From NCBI GenBank assembly GCA_937919795.1, contig CALFOA010000305.1, positions 1 through 14,062 of the forward strand: DNA of 14,062 nt, read 5' to 3'. The DNA is from an uncultured Neisseria sp. (GTDB lineage: Bacteria; Pseudomonadota; Gammaproteobacteria; Burkholderiales; Neisseriaceae). The notes beneath the pieces are model-generated. The model saw nothing but the letters and a program-made list of their open reading frames with translations. It ran no database searches and was not told the DNA's origin. Numbering within the stretch: the stretch's first letter is position 1; each line of letters opens with the position of its first letter. Of this stretch, positions 1 to 6,254 are shown one piece after another. The translations under genes were made by a program, and so were the position numbers.

Positions 1-33
1 GGTGCCGGTGTAGTAGCTTCTATCATCGCTTAA
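1..33 (+). CDS. tuf: Elongation factor Tu, C-terminal end (partial)
   Basis: Reading frame 1 gives GAGVVASIIA followed by TAA at 31-33. This is the characteristic C-terminus of bacterial EF-Tu, the GTPase that delivers aminoacyl-tRNA to the ribosome. Only the last ten codons are in the window. The stop lies 18 bases before rpsJ, which fits the usual str-operon order (tuf then rpsJ). The fragment is short, but its sequence together with its position make the call fairly safe. Confidence 0.85.
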   Translation, partial: GAGVVASIIA

Positions 34-37
34 TCAT

Positions 38-42
38 AAGGA
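38..42 (+). promoter_or_regulatory. Ribosome binding site of rpsJ
   Basis: AAGGA sits 9 bases before the rpsJ ATG at 52, inside the 18-base gap after tuf. No separate promoter fits in that gap, so rpsJ should be read through from tuf. Confidence 0.6.
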
Positions 43-51
43 TATTGATAA

Positions 52-363
52 ATGGCAAACCAAAAAATCCGTATCCGTCTGAAAGCGTATGATTACAGCC
101 TGATTGATCGTTCTGCTCAAGAAATCGTTGAAACTGCCAAGCGCACCGGTGCCGTAGTTAAAGGCCCGATTCCGCTGCCGACCAAAATCGAGCGTTTCGA
201 TATTCTGCGTTCTCCGCACGTGAACAAAACTTCACGCGAGCAGTTGGAAATCCGCACCCACTTGCGCCTGATGGACATCGTGGACTGGACTGATAAAACC
301 ACTGACGCTCTGATGAAACTCGACCTGCCTGCAGGTGTAGATGTAGAAATCAAAGTACAGTAA
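52..363 (+). CDS. rpsJ: 30S ribosomal protein S10 (NusE)
   Basis: This 103-residue protein matches bacterial S10 over its full length, from the start [15 protein letters not shown] to the end [10 protein letters not shown]. The family is normally 102-105 residues. S10 is part of the 30S head and, as NusE, also acts in the antitermination complex with NusB. The start is supported by AAGGA 9 bases upstream. It normally opens the S10 operon and is followed directly by rplC. Here a strong terminator follows the stop codon, and the next ribosomal gene is about 11.3 kb away. In this genome it therefore appears to be the last gene of the str-type transcript rather than the first of the S10 operon. 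Confidence 0.98.
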   Translation: MANQKIRIRLKAYDYSLIDRSAQEIVETAKRTGAVVKGPIPLPTKIERFDILRSPHVNKTSREQLEIRTHLRLMDIVDWTDKTTDALMKLDLPAGVDVEIKVQ

Positions 364-383
364 TCAGGTATTAATCTGACGCG

Positions 384-420
384 AAACCCCGAATAGTTAA
401 ACTATTCGGGGTTTTCTATT
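384..420 (+). terminator. Intrinsic terminator of rpsJ
   Basis: A perfect 14-bp stem (384-397 with 401-414), rich in G and C in the middle and with a TAA loop, runs into TTTTC. It lies 20 bases after the rpsJ stop. The stem is preceded by an A tract and followed by a T tract, so it could work in both directions. It should end the tuf-rpsJ transcript. Confidence 0.9.
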
Positions 421-421
421 G

Positions 422-516
422 CAATGCCTGCCTGAAAACTTTTTAGCTTCGCAGAAACACGCAAGCCTGTTTTAGCTTCGCAGAAACTCACTGCGTTCGT
501 TTTCAGACAGGCATTG
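422..516. repeat. DUS inverted pair enclosing a tandem 18-bp repeat
   Basis: Arms at 422-439 and 499-516 form an 18-bp inverted repeat with one mismatch. The right arm carries an exact DUS in reverse orientation (502-513) and the left arm a one-mismatch copy (425-436). The 59-base interior holds two identical copies of the 18-mer TTTTAGCTTCGCAGAAAC (441-458 and 470-487). It has no coding content. It looks like a small neisserial intergenic repeat unit. Confidence 0.7.
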
Positions 517-579
517 TATTTGTTGCGAGCTTGAGATGATCCAAATAAATATAAGACAGCAATGAATTTCAAGCTTGGT

Positions 580-618
580 TTCAGACAGGGATTACAGATT
601 TAAAAATGCCTGTCTGAA
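580..618 (-). terminator. DUS-pair hairpin downstream of the thiolase gene
   Basis: An 11-bp stem (579-589 with 609-619) is made from an inverted pair of uptake sequences: a one-mismatch copy at 580-591 and an exact copy at 607-618. Its loop is 19 bases. It lies just past the stop of the minus-strand thiolase gene, where DUS pairs commonly serve as transcription terminators in Neisseria. No strong T tract follows on that strand, so the terminator role is inferred from position and structure. With the preceding repeat it fills the 265-bp gap between rpsJ and the thiolase gene; I see no gene there. Confidence 0.5.
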
Positions 619-628
619 AGCAAAACGC

Positions 629-1816
629 TTAATCCGCTTCGTGTTCAAAGGTCATGGCAAAACCCATACCACCGCCTACGCACAAGGTTGCCAAACCTTT
701 CTTCGCTTGGCTGCGCTGCATTTCGTGCAGCAGGCTGACCACAATGCGGCAGCCGGAAGCGCCGATGGGGTGGCCAAGGGCGATGGCGCCGCCGTTAACA
801 TTGGTTTTGTCTTCTGGTAGGCCGAGTTCACGGCAAACGCCGATGGCTTGAGAGGCAAAGGCTTCGTTGGCTTCGATTATGTCGAGATCGGCCACTTGCC
901 AACCGGCTTTGCTCAAGGCTTTTTGGCTAGCGGGTACCGGACCTAAGCCCATGATTTCGGGGGCGATACCGGCGGCGGCGTAGGATTTTACCGAGGCCAG
1001 AGGAGTGAGGCCAAGTTCGCGGGCTTTGTCTTCGCTCATCATCAAAACGGCGGCGGCGCCATCATTGATGCCGGAGGCATTGGCAGCGGTGACGCTGCCG
1101 TCTTTTTTGAAGGCCGGCGCGAGTTTGGCGATGGAGGCCGCATCGGCATCGTGGCGGATGTACTCGTCGCGGTTTACGGTGATGGGTTCGCCTTTGCGCT
1201 GTGGAATGATCACTGGGCTGATTTCGTCGACAAACTTATCGGCTCGGTCGGCGGCGGAAGCGCGTTGTTGCGAGCGCAGCGCGAAGGCGTCTTGTTCTTC
1301 GCGGCTGATGGATAATTTTTCAGCCACGTTTTCGGCGGTGATGCCCATGTGGTAGTGCTGGTAGGCGTCGGTGAGGCCGTCGGTCACCATGCTGTCGACT
1401 AGGGTTTGGTTGCCGAATTTCTGGCCGTTGCGCATGCCGCTGAGGGTGTGCGGGGCTTGCGACATATTCTCTTGGCCGCCGGCAATCACGATGTTTGCAT
1501 CACCGCAGGCAATCGCTTGTGCCGCCAGTTGCAAGGCATAAAGGCCGGAACCGCAGACCACGTTCACGGTGGTGGCAGGCACTTCCGCCGGAATGCCAGC
1601 GCCAATGGCGGCTTGGCGGGCCGGGTTTTGGCCGAGGGCGGCGGTGAGCACGTTGCCCATAATGATTTCATCAACGGCTTCGGCGGACACGCCACTTTCA
1701 TCCAATAAGGCGCGGATAACGGTACTGCCCAGTTGGGGCGCGCTGACTTTACTCAAGCTGCCTAAAAAACTGCCGATCGGGGTTCTTTTGGCGGCAACGA
1801 TAACGGCTTTTTTCAT
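629..1816 (-). CDS. Acetyl-CoA acetyltransferase (thiolase)
   Basis: A full-length thiolase of 395 residues, typical of the acetyl-CoA C-acetyltransferase family (AtoB/PhaA type). The acyl-accepting cysteine is Cys88 in NVVCGSGLYAL. The GHPIGASG loop carries His349, and the second catalytic cysteine is Cys379 in CVGGGMG; NEAF is also present. It catalyses reversible thiolysis of acetoacetyl-CoA to two acetyl-CoA. Next to ScoAB and the homogentisate-pathway genes, its likely job is the last step of acetoacetate use. It follows the LysR gene by 19 bases on the same strand, so the two are probably cotranscribed. A weak GAAGAG ribosome-binding site (1825-1830) lies 8 bases before the ATG. A role in beta-oxidation or PHB synthesis cannot be excluded from sequence. 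Naming it atoB or phaA would be a guess. Confidence 0.93.
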   Translation of the reverse strand: MKKAVIVAAKRTPIGSFLGSLSKVSAPQLGSTVIRALLDESGVSAEAVDEIIMGNVLTAALGQNPARQAAIGAGIPAEVPATTVNVVCGSGLYALQLAAQAIACGDANIVIAGGQENMSQAPHTLSGMRNGQKFGNQTLVDSMVTDGLTDAYQHYHMGITAENVAEKLSISREEQDAFALRSQQRASAADRADKFVDEISPVIIPQRKGEPITVNRDEYIRHDADAASIAKLAPAFKKDGSVTAANASGINDGAAAVLMMSEDKARELGLTPLASVKSYAAAGIAPEIMGLGPVPASQKALSKAGWQVADLDIIEANEAFASQAIGVCRELGLPEDKTNVNGGAIALGHPIGASGCRIVVSLLHEMQRSQAKKGLATLCVGGGMGFAMTFEHEAD

Positions 1817-1835
1817 GGTAGTTTCTCTTCTTTCA

Positions 1836-2744
1836 TTATGGGTTAGGGTGGGTCAGATCAGGGGTTTCATCACAGAGAAAACGGCAGAAAGTATCGGCAG
1901 AAGCGGTGAGGCTGCGATTTTTTCTGCGGTAAATAAAAAACTTACGCTCCACTACCGGGTCGACCATTTTCCGCATACTGAGGCCGTTGCGCCGCACCAA
2001 TTCGGCGGCATAGGGCAGGCAGAGGGTGAGACCGAGATGGTTGCGGGTGAGGCCGATGGCGGTAGAAAGGAAATTCACCGAGTAGTGCGGATGGCGAACG
2101 TGTTCAGCCAATATTTCGGGTAAAGCATCGGCAAGGCGGTCGGTAAACGGGCCATTCAGGGTAATCAGGGTTTCTTGTTGTAAATCTTGCCAGGAAACAG
2201 TTTTTTGTTGCTCGAGCGGATGGCCGGCGGGCAGGGCAACATAAAAAGGCAGGGTAAATAATAAGCTGGATTCAATATCATCGGGCAGGGTACGTTCCGG
2301 CCCCATACCGAAATCGACATCGGCGTTGTTGACCTGATCGATGACTTGTTCGACCGAGCAATCAACCAGCTGTAATCGAATATCGGGGTAAAGCTGTTGA
2401 AACCGGGTAATCAAATCGGGAATCACCGAGGCGGCCAATTGCTGGGAAACGGCGAAGCGCACCTGCCCGCTCTGGCCGCTGTGGATGTTTTGCGCTTCAG
2501 CAGCCAGAGCATGGAGATCATTCAAGATACGTTGAGCATAGGGTAACAATTGGTGGCCGGCGTCGGTTAAATGGAGCTGGCGGGTAGTGCGGTCAAACAA
2601 GCGCACGGCCAATTGGTTTTCTAATTCTTTAATCAAACCGCTGAGTGCCGATTGAGTGAGGTGCAACTGTATGGCTGCTTGGCTGAAGCTGCCATGTTCG
2701 GCAACGGCAGCAAATGCCCGCAACTGGCGTATGCTTAGATTCAT
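1836..2744 (-). CDS. LysR-family transcriptional regulator
   Basis: A 302-residue LysR-type regulator of standard length. An N-terminal winged helix-turn-helix (about residues 1-62: IRQLRAFAAVAEHGSFSQAA, then LTQSALS) is followed by a linker helix and a substrate-binding domain from about residue 90. It is transcribed divergently from hpd across a 264-bp gap, the classical LysR arrangement. It probably controls the hpd operon in response to an aromatic pathway intermediate, and itself and the downstream thiolase by autoregulation. The effector cannot be read from the sequence. Many tyrosine-degradation clusters elsewhere use IclR-type (HmgR) or TyrR-type regulators, so a LysR here is a difference worth noting. 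Confidence 0.92.
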   Translation of the reverse strand: MNLSIRQLRAFAAVAEHGSFSQAAIQLHLTQSALSGLIKELENQLAVRLFDRTTRQLHLTDAGHQLLPYAQRILNDLHALAAEAQNIHSGQSGQVRFAVSQQLAASVIPDLITRFQQLYPDIRLQLVDCSVEQVIDQVNNADVDFGMGPERTLPDDIESSLLFTLPFYVALPAGHPLEQQKTVSWQDLQQETLITLNGPFTDRLADALPEILAEHVRHPHYSVNFLSTAIGLTRNHLGLTLCLPYAAELVRRNGLSMRKMVDPVVERKFFIYRRKNRSLTASADTFCRFLCDETPDLTHPNP

Positions 2745-2782
2745 TAGTTTTTCCGATAAATAATTAGTAAAAAACTGTTTGT

Positions 2783-2821
2783 CTTAATAATAAATCGTAA
2801 ATTAAGATGCTTGTCAAGCAT
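2783..2821. promoter_or_regulatory. Candidate LysR operator: two adjacent palindromes
   Basis: CTTAAT (2783-2788) and ATTAAG (2801-2806) form an inverted repeat with a 12-base spacer, of the size and style of LysR-type recognition boxes. It abuts the perfect palindrome ATGCTTGTCAAGCAT (2807-2821). They sit in the lysR-hpd divergent gap and overlap the predicted lysR -10 and -35. I infer an operator serving both directions. Confidence 0.5.
2789..2817 (-). promoter_or_regulatory. Predicted promoter of the lysR-thiolase operon
   Basis: On the minus strand a perfect -35 TTGACA (plus coordinates 2812-2817) is followed after 17 bases by TTTATT (2789-2794), a 4-of-6 match to the -10 consensus. It lies about 45 bases before the lysR start. 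Both boxes lie under the inverted repeats listed next, as expected for a self-repressing LysR gene. Confidence 0.45.
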
Positions 2822-2929
2822 TCACTTGGAGTGGGGAGACAAAATGCCCCTTAAAAAATAAAGTGAAGCTGAGTGCCGCTTGGTTTCAGACTGCATAATC
2901 GGGCATAAGCATGAATGCGTACGATGCCT

Positions 2930-2967
2930 AAATGCCTGTCTGAACCGGTCTTTCAGACAGGCATTTT
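2930..2967 (+). terminator. DUS-pair hairpin with T tract upstream of hpd
   Basis: Perfect 15-bp arms (2930-2944 and 2952-2966) with a 7-base loop end in a run of four T. Each arm holds an exact uptake sequence (2933-2944 forward, 2952-2963 reverse). It has the form of a neisserial DUS terminator but lies in the presumed hpd leader, about 40 bases before the start codon. It could attenuate hpd or simply insulate it. Confidence 0.55.
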
Positions 2968-3008
2968 GCAATCCTTGCAACGAGAAATAATGAGATTAGG
3001 AGATATTG

Positions 3009-4091
3009 ATGAGCACCGATTTGTTTGAAAACCCGATGGGTTTGTGTGGTTTTGAATTTGTAGAATTTGCCGCACCCGAAGCCGGCTTATTGGAGCCTTT
3101 GTTTGAAAAAATGGGCTTCACCTTGGTGGCGAAACACCGTTCGAAAGATGTGCTGCTTTACCGCCAAGGCGACATCAACTTTATCATCAACCGTGAGCCG
3201 CGTAGCCAAGCTGCTTATTTTGCCGCCGAACACGGCCCTTGCGCCTGCGGCATGGGTTTCCGCGTACGCAATGCCCAACAAGCCTATAAGCGTGCGCTGG
3301 AATTGGGTGCACAGCCGGTTGAAATTCCTACTTCTGTAATGGAGTTGCGCCTGCCCGCCATCAAAGGCATCGGCGGTGCGCCGCTCTATCTGATTGACCG
3401 CTTTGAAGGCGGCAAATCTATTTACGACATTGATTTCGAGTTTCTGCCCGATGTGGAGCGCAAACCGTTTGGTTTCGGCCTGAAAATCGTCGATCACCTC
3501 ACTCACAACGTATACCGCGGTCGCATGGACTTTTGGGCGAACTATTACGAGCGTTTGTTTAACTTCAAAGAAATCCGTTATTTCGACATTAAAGGCGAAT
3601 ACACCGGCCTCACCAGCCGCGCAATGACCGCGCCAGACGGTCTGATTCGTATTCCGTTGAACGAAGAAGCCAAGCAGGGCGGCGGTCAGATTGAGGAATA
3701 TTTGACCGAGTTTGGCGGCGAAGGCATCCAACATATTGCCTTGTTGAGCGACGATTTGCTCACCACCATCGACCAATTGCGCACCGCCGGTATTCCGCTG
3801 ATGACTGCGCCGAAAGACACTTATTATGAAATGCTGGACGAGCGTCTGCCCGGTCACGGCGAGCCGGTAGCCGAGTTGCAAACACGCGGTATTCTGCTCG
3901 ACGGTACCACGGAAGGCGGCCATCCGCGCCTGCTGTTACAAATCTTCTCGGAAACCCTGCTGGGTCCGGTATTCTTTGAGTTTATCCAGCGTAAAGGCGA
4001 TTACCGAGAAGGTTTTGGCGAGGGCAATTTCAAAGCTTTGTTCGAATCGTTGGAGCGCGACCAAATCCGTCGCGGCGCGTTGGACGTGTAA
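3009..4091 (+). CDS. hpd: 4-hydroxyphenylpyruvate dioxygenase
   Basis: A 360-residue protein that closely follows bacterial (Pseudomonas-type) HPPD, starting [20 protein letters not shown]. It converts 4-hydroxyphenylpyruvate to homogentisate with O2 and Fe(II), releasing CO2. Two VOC-type halves are visible. The iron ligands lie in the C-terminal half: His163 ([13 protein letters not shown]), His242 ([11 protein letters not shown]) and Glu324 ([11 protein letters not shown]), each two residues on from the Pseudomonas enzyme's H161, H240 and E322. The C-terminal gate region ([18 protein letters not shown]) is intact. The ATG at 3009 is preferred over a TTG at 3006 because AGGAG (2998-3002) is spaced 6 bases from it. 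It is the first plus-strand gene of the insert and divergent from lysR. No tyrosine aminotransferase is in the window, so the keto acid must come from an enzyme encoded elsewhere or from uptake. Confidence 0.97.
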   Translation: MSTDLFENPMGLCGFEFVEFAAPEAGLLEPLFEKMGFTLVAKHRSKDVLLYRQGDINFIINREPRSQAAYFAAEHGPCACGMGFRVRNAQQAYKRALELGAQPVEIPTSVMELRLPAIKGIGGAPLYLIDRFEGGKSIYDIDFEFLPDVERKPFGFGLKIVDHLTHNVYRGRMDFWANYYERLFNFKEIRYFDIKGEYTGLTSRAMTAPDGLIRIPLNEEAKQGGGQIEEYLTEFGGEGIQHIALLSDDLLTTIDQLRTAGIPLMTAPKDTYYEMLDERLPGHGEPVAELQTRGILLDGTTEGGHPRLLLQIFSETLLGPVFFEFIQRKGDYREGFGEGNFKALFESLERDQIRRGALDV

Positions 4092-4110
4092 GCACTGTGG
4101 TGAGTAAGTC

Positions 4111-4122
4111 AGAATCGATTCT
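4111..4122. repeat. 12-bp perfect palindrome
   Basis: AGAATCGATTCT lies 20 bases after the hpd stop, in the 157-bp gap before the transporter gene. It could be an operator. No function can be assigned from sequence alone. Confidence 0.35.
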
Positions 4123-4159
4123 AGTCAGTTAATGGCGTAGAACTGCTTACAAGCCCCCT

Positions 4160-4200
4160 GATTTCGGCGGTAAACAATTAAAAAACAAGCCGCCGAAGTC
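4160..4200 (+). other. Inverted repeat between hpd and the transporter gene
   Basis: Arms at 4160-4170 and 4190-4200 form an 11-bp stem (one G-U pair) around a 19-base A-rich loop. No T tract follows, so it is not a clean terminator. It may be an RNA processing or stabilising element inside the operon, or a partial terminator that lowers expression after hpd. Confidence 0.4.
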
Positions 4201-4248
4201 AAACATACAATCTACTAAATGGGTTTCAATTATTCTGAGGAGAACATA

Positions 4249-5568
4249 ATGGCCCAACCATATCTGACAGACGTGATTGACGAGCGCCCGCTGGGCAAAC
4301 GTCAATATATGATTCTGATTATTTGCGGCATTCTGATGGTATTGGACGGTTTTGATGTCCAGTCGGTCAGCTATGCGGCGCCGGCGATTTTGCAGGATTG
4401 GCAGATTGAAAAATCGGAGCTGGGTACCGTATTCGGCTCGGGTTTGTTCGGTTTGCTGGTCGGCTCGCTGGTATTCAGCTATTTTTCCGATAAATTCGGC
4501 CGCCGCCCAATTTTGCTGTGGTCAACCTTATTCTTTGCTATCTGTATGTTTGCCACGGCTTTTGTGCAAAATGTCGAGCAGTTGATTGCCTTACGTTTTG
4601 TCACCGGCTTAGGCTTGGGCGCGATTATGCCCAATGCGATGGCCTTGTGCGGTGAAATTACGCCGAAACAGCGCCGTATCTCGGTGATGATGCTGATTTC
4701 CTGCGGCTTTACCGTGGGCGCGATGCTGGGCGGTTTTATTGCAGCTTTTCTGATTCCGCGTTTCGGTTGGCATTCGGTGTTTGTGGTGGGCGGTATTCTG
4801 CCGGCAGTGCTGTTGGTGGTGATGCTGAAATATATGCCCGAATCCTTGCAATATATGGCCTTGCGCAATCCGGAAGATCCGAAAATTCGCCAGTCTCTGG
4901 CAGAGTTTTATCCGGGTGAACAACTGCCCGAATCATTCCAAGTGGCTAAACGACAAGGTGGTATGCCGGTGAAGGCGTTGTTTGAGCATGGTCGTCATAA
5001 GTTTACCCTAACCATTTGGGTGATCAGCTTGATGAACATGATTGCGCTTTACTTCCTCTCAAGCTGGATGCCGACTTTGGCCAAGCTGACCGGTATGTCG
5101 CTGGAGTCTTCGGTGATGTTGGGCGCGACGCTGCAATTGGGCGGTACCTTCGGCACCATTATCATGGGTCGTCTGATTGATAAAAATGGTTTCCATAAAG
5201 TATTGATTCCTTGCTTTACTGTAGCCGCCATCTTTATCGCTATCTTGGGCAACACTGTGAGCTCCGTGGCCTTGTTCTTCGGTGTGGTATTTGTGATTGG
5301 CTTTGCCGTGATTGGCGGCCAACCGGCCATCAATGCCATGGCGGCCAATTACTATCCTACCGAATACCGTACCACCGGTGTGGGTTGGAGTTTGGGTGTC
5401 GGCCGTATCGGTTCGGTAGTCGGCCCGGTACTGGGCGGCTGGTTGATGCAGGGCGGTAAGTTGACGCCGGAACAATTGTTCCATTTCGTGGCCTTGCCTT
5501 CAGTAGTGATTATTCTGTTCTTTTTCCTGCAAAAGATGCTGGGCATCGGCAAAGCAGGCCAATCTTGA
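4249..5568 (+). CDS. MFS transporter, aromatic acid:H+ symporter type
   Basis: A 439-residue membrane protein with about 12 hydrophobic segments and major-facilitator signatures. These are DGFD in the first helix (residues 33-36, the typical mark of the aromatic acid/H+ symporter group that includes PcaK and BenK), SDKFGRRP in the helix 2-3 loop (80-87), GLGLGAIMPNAMAL in helix 4 (120-133), and PESLQYM before the central loop. The start chosen is the ATG at 4249, with AGGAG (4238-4242) 6 bases upstream; an in-frame ATG at 4219 lacks this support. Its place between hpd and the VOC gene suggests proton-driven import of an aromatic acid feeding the pathway, such as 4-hydroxyphenylpyruvate, 4-hydroxyphenylacetate or homogentisate. 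The substrate itself is inference. The downstream gene follows after 39 bases, so they are cotranscribed. Confidence 0.9.
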   Translation: MAQPYLTDVIDERPLGKRQYMILIICGILMVLDGFDVQSVSYAAPAILQDWQIEKSELGTVFGSGLFGLLVGSLVFSYFSDKFGRRPILLWSTLFFAICMFATAFVQNVEQLIALRFVTGLGLGAIMPNAMALCGEITPKQRRISVMMLISCGFTVGAMLGGFIAAFLIPRFGWHSVFVVGGILPAVLLVVMLKYMPESLQYMALRNPEDPKIRQSLAEFYPGEQLPESFQVAKRQGGMPVKALFEHGRHKFTLTIWVISLMNMIALYFLSSWMPTLAKLTGMSLESSVMLGATLQLGGTFGTIIMGRLIDKNGFHKVLIPCFTVAAIFIAILGNTVSSVALFFGVVFVIGFAVIGGQPAINAMAANYYPTEYRTTGVGWSLGVGRIGSVVGPVLGGWLMQGGKLTPEQLFHFVALPSVVIILFFFLQKMLGIGKAGQS

Positions 5569-5607
5569 TTGTTTAAGCCCGCAAACAGGGCAATAAGGAG
5601 AAGTATC

Positions 5608-6153
5608 ATGAGTTTAATTAACGGCATCCATCATGTGGCCTACCGCTGCAAAGACGCAAAAGAAACCGTGGAGTGGTATCAAAAGCATTTGAAAATGGAC
5701 TTTGTGTTGGCCATCGCTGAAGACAAAGTACCTTCCACCGGCGAACCTGATCCCTATATGCACATCTTTTTGAACGCCGGCGGCGGCAATATTCTGGCCT
5801 TTTTCGAACTGCCGACCAAACCGGAAATGGGGCGCGACCCGAACACACCGGTATGGACGCAGCATTTGGCGTTGAAAGTAAATAGCATGGAAGAATTGCT
5901 GGAAACTAAAGATCGCCTGATTTCAGAAGGTATTGATGTACTCGGCCCGGTGAATCACACCTTGTTCCATTCGATTTACTTCTTCGATCCCAGCGGCCAT
6001 CGCCTCGAATTGGCTTGTGAAGTGAGCACGCCGAAAATGAATCGTGCGCTGGATCATGTGAAATGGGAGATGTTGAACGAGTGGGCGGAAACCAAACGCG
6101 CACCCCAACATGCTCGTTGGATTCACGACGGTACCGAGCCGCCGGAAGTGTAA
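5608..6153 (+). CDS. VOC-superfamily metalloprotein, candidate homogentisate ring-cleavage dioxygenase
   Basis: A 181-residue protein of the vicinal oxygen chelate (glyoxalase/extradiol dioxygenase) fold. It has two beta-alpha-beta-beta-beta modules, about residues 4-70 and 82-140, plus a 40-residue C-terminal extension. Candidate metal ligands are His9 (GIHHVAYRC), Glu67 (ILAFFELP), His86 (TQHLALKV) and Glu134 (HRLELACE). The His/His/Glu set is that of extradiol dioxygenases; Glu67 also matches the fourth ligand of glyoxalase I. The start at 5608 has AAGGAG (5595-5600) 7 bases before it; upstream in-frame starts overlap this signal. It lies between hpd and fahA in a cluster with every other homogentisate-route step but no hmgA. 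I recall related proteins beside hpd, maiA and fahA in Acinetobacter, also commonly labelled glyoxalase. Ring cleavage is a hypothesis; a lyase or an accessory detoxifying role is the alternative. Confidence 0.85.
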   Translation: MSLINGIHHVAYRCKDAKETVEWYQKHLKMDFVLAIAEDKVPSTGEPDPYMHIFLNAGGGNILAFFELPTKPEMGRDPNTPVWTQHLALKVNSMEELLETKDRLISEGIDVLGPVNHTLFHSIYFFDPSGHRLELACEVSTPKMNRALDHVKWEMLNEWAETKRAPQHARWIHDGTEPPEV

Positions 6154-6192
6154 TAAGCCCACAGTCTACAAAAAACACCGGATTCATCTATA

Positions 6193-6228
6193 TGGTTTCA
6201 GACAGGCATCAATGCCTGTCTGAAACCA
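6193..6228 (+). other. 17-bp perfect DUS hairpin between the VOC gene and fahA
   Basis: Arms at 6193-6209 and 6212-6228 are perfectly complementary, with only CA between them. Each contains an exact uptake sequence (6197-6208 reverse, 6213-6224 forward). There is no T tract, so it probably does not fully terminate. It may serve DNA uptake and shape the mRNA between the two genes. Confidence 0.75.
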
Positions 6229-6254
6229 ACCATAAATCAACAAAGGAATAAAAA

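Noticed and set aside
441..487. CRISPR array for the repeated 18-mer near 450-490
   Set aside because: Only two short copies with an 11-base spacer; no cas genes and no further repeats.
575..820. Open frames on the plus strand opposite the thiolase gene (also near 1005-1355, 1406-1708 and 1569-2123)
   Set aside because: They are antisense to a thiolase and a LysR gene with intact motifs, and their translations show no recognisable family. They are by-products of GC-rich coding sequence.
2894..2899. CATAAT as the -10 of an hpd promoter
   Set aside because: It matches 5 of 6 bases, but no acceptable -35 lies 16-18 bases upstream. It could still serve as an activator-dependent promoter, so it is not listed as a feature.
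3087..3923. Long 278-aa minus-strand frame opposite hpd
   Set aside because: hpd on the other strand has all its catalytic residues. The antisense frame has no recognisable domain, so I treat it as a shadow frame.
4219..4248. Upstream ATG adding ten residues to the MFS protein
   Set aside because: The strong AGGAG at 4238-4242 lies inside that extension and is correctly spaced for the ATG at 4249.
5569..5607. Upstream ATG-less extension (TTG start) of the VOC protein
   Set aside because: The AAGGAG signal at 5595-5600 points to the ATG at 5608, and the extension reads through the intergenic spacer.
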